Positions 5,223-6,079 of a stretch of DNA of 6,079 nucleotides are shown here, piece after piece (the stretch's first letter is position 1; each line of letters starts with the position of its first letter). The stretch is from an uncultured Clostridia bacterium. GTDB lineage: Bacteria; Bacillota; Clostridia; Christensenellales; Borkfalkiaceae. The notes below the pieces were generated by a model. It made no database searches. It was not told the origin of the DNA and saw only the letters and a list, made by a program, of their open reading frames with translations. A program made the translations under genes and the position numbers. Location of the stretch: assembly GCA_900557285.1 (NCBI GenBank), contig USSJ01000082.1, positions 1-6,079 of the forward strand, read 5' to 3'.

Positions 5223-5864
5223 TTATTTTTTTGTATATCCTGTCCGATACCCCTGATTGGTTTTGGGTCGAAGATCGTTCGGAAAATATGCATCCGTTTT
5301 AAGATCGAGGACGATCTCCTGCAGTTTATTTACAATGAAATAACAGTTTTCAAGATCGTAAAGCACGGCCGCGCTCTCTTTCCCCTTGATATAAATATCG
5401 CCGACTTTACAAATTCTGTCGATCAGTCCGACTTTCAGATTCACCGACGTAATATCGGCGTAATAAATGTTTTTAAAATCAATGCCGACAATTCCCGATT
5501 TTACAATGATCCTCTTATCGGTAAACGCGTATTCCAGATTCTTGTGCTGGCGGTTCGCCGTAACCACGTGCGATATCCAGATCCATACCGGCAACAAATG
5601 AAAAAGAAAAAACACGCACATACCGATAATGAGCGGAAGCGGAAGTTCGGGCCCCATCAGACATAAAGCCGCTATAAATCCGCCGTCAAACAGGAGCCAA
5701 ATCAGAGCGATCGGAAGCATTTTCAAAATTTTATTGAGAATAAACGCCGACTTTTTCGGCTTTCCGCGCCATAAGATCTGCTCCCCTTCCGCCAGGATGC
5801 AATCGATCTCCCGATAATCTTTGCTTTCGTCAATTTTAAAAAAATTTTCATTCAGTCCGGACAT
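5223..5864 (-). CDS. Membrane protein with bacterial PH (DUF304-type) domain
   Basis: Predicted 213 residues. Seen: an N-terminal soluble stretch with L-A-E-G-E-Q-I-L-W-R-G-K-P (24-36), the opening signature common to DUF304/bPH membrane proteins; two membrane helices at about 46-70 and 74-100; then a beta-rich PH-like domain (about 105-190) with the typical YAFTDKRIIVKSGIVG (112-127) and a repeated-strand pattern ending near EIVLDLK. A PH domain on the cytosolic face of the membrane is inferred; no ligand or enzyme activity is known to me for such proteins. The ATG at 5864 was chosen because AAAGGA lies eight bases upstream; the in-frame ATG at 5873 overlaps that site. It has its own promoter and terminator, between secA and prfB. 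Family call is good, function unknown. Confidence 0.92.
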   Translation of the reverse strand: MSGLNENFFKIDESKDYREIDCILAEGEQILWRGKPKKSAFILNKILKMLPIALIWLLFDGGFIAALCLMGPELPLPLIIGMCVFFLFHLLPVWIWISHVVTANRQHKNLEYAFTDKRIIVKSGIVGIDFKNIYYADITSVNLKVGLIDRICKVGDIYIKGKESAAVLYDLENCYFIVNKLQEIVLDLKTDAYFPNDLRPKTNQGYRTGYTKK

Positions 5865-5872
5865 ATTCTTCA

Positions 5873-5878
5873 TCCTTT
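5873..5878 (-). promoter_or_regulatory. Ribosome binding site AAAGGA of the PH-domain gene
   Basis: AAAGGA lies eight bases before the ATG at 5864. The upstream ATG at 5873 shares bases with it and would have no spacing, so the later start is preferred. Confidence 0.7.
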
Positions 5879-5924
5879 ACATTGGCACATGAGACGATGC
5901 ACATACGCCGTGAAATATATGACA

Positions 5925-5953
5925 ATTTTATCATCGATCGTTCCGAATGTCAA
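5925..5953 (-). promoter_or_regulatory. Sigma-A promoter of the PH-domain gene
   Basis: A perfect TTGACA (5948-5953), a 17-base spacer and TAAAAT (5925-5930, five of six consensus bases). Transcription should start near 5918, giving a leader of about 55 bases. It lies immediately downstream of the secA terminator, so the gene does not depend on secA transcription. Confidence 0.88.
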
Positions 5954-5963
5954 TCACATTTTT

Positions 5964-5993
5964 AAAAAGCGCCCCCCAACGGGAGCGCTTTTT
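5964..5993 (-). terminator. Intrinsic terminator after secA
   Basis: Arms AAAAAGCGC (5964-5972) and GCGCTTTTT (5985-5993) pair perfectly, extended by three more G-C pairs after one C-A mismatch, with a CAAC loop. A T run ends the stem on the minus strand. It lies 18 bases past the secA stop codon. Confidence 0.88.
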
Positions 5994-6011
5994 GCATGGC
6001 GTAATCTGCAA

Positions 6012-6079
6012 TTAAACATTTTTACCGCAGCAGTTCTTGTATTTTTTACCGCTTCCGCAGGGGCAGGGATCGTTCGGGT
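6012..6079 (-). CDS. secA: Protein translocase subunit SecA, C-terminal end only
   Basis: Only the last 21 codons and the TAA stop lie in the window; the gene enters from the right edge. The visible tail, PNDPCPCGSGKKYKNCCGKNV, is cut here to its features: the CPCGSGKKYKNCC SEC-C motif, whose three Cys (plus Cys or His) bind zinc and which in SecA contacts SecB or the ribosome. SecA is the ATPase that drives preproteins through SecYEG. SEC-C tails also occur in other proteins, but the position just upstream of prfB, the standard secA-prfB order in Bacillota, makes SecA by far the likeliest. The motif is complete and no truncation is visible. Confidence 0.88.
   Translation of the reverse strand, partial: PNDPCPCGSGKKYKNCCGKNV

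Noticed and set aside
5064..5666. 200-codon plus-strand ORF
   Set aside because: It is antisense to the PH-domain gene and crosses its terminator; no start signal or domain is visible.

Overview
The window looks like a chromosomal segment of a Bacillota bacterium, most likely a spore-forming or formerly spore-forming member of the Clostridia. The evidence is the secA-prfB neighbourhood at the right, strong GGAGG-type ribosome binding sites, near-consensus sigma-A promoters, U-tract terminators, and a membrane-anchored M23 protein with SpoIIQ-like features at the left. Base composition is balanced. I cannot name the genus. Every gene I can support lies on the minus strand, so transcription runs from high to low coordinates.

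Layout in transcription order. 6079-6012: the last 21 codons of secA, with the zinc-binding SEC-C tail, followed by a terminator at 5964-5993. 5953-5223: a near-consensus promoter, then a gene for a two-helix membrane protein with a bacterial PH (DUF304-type) domain, closed by a 19-bp terminator at 5100-5141. 4963-3811: an extended -10 sigma-A promoter and prfB (release factor 2), which here is one uninterrupted frame without the usual programmed frameshift. A terminator follows at 3696-3717. 3541-2894: an unrecognised two-helix membrane protein. 2759-1704: tsaD, of the tRNA t6A pathway, preceded by a 16-bp perfect palindrome. 1703-1216: a 488-base gene-free stretch containing two hairpins right after tsaD (one a clear terminator), a foldable segment of about 100 bases, and a second strong terminator. 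1215-781: a small N-terminally anchored protein with a faint YwmB-like tail. 687-22: the SpoIIQ-like M23-domain protein.

These are mostly separate transcription units. secA, prfB and tsaD are core functions: protein export, translation termination at UGA/UAA, and tRNA modification. The last two genes form a plausible sporulation pair, because M23/SpoIIQ-like and YwmB-like genes are commonly near each other in Clostridia. That link is inference.

I see no mobile element, CRISPR array, tRNA or rRNA gene, and no defence system. The points most worth a second look are the frameshift-free prfB, the M23 domain that keeps its zinc ligands but lost one catalytic histidine, the self-contained PH-gene cassette separating secA from prfB, and the structured intergenic stretch downstream of tsaD.
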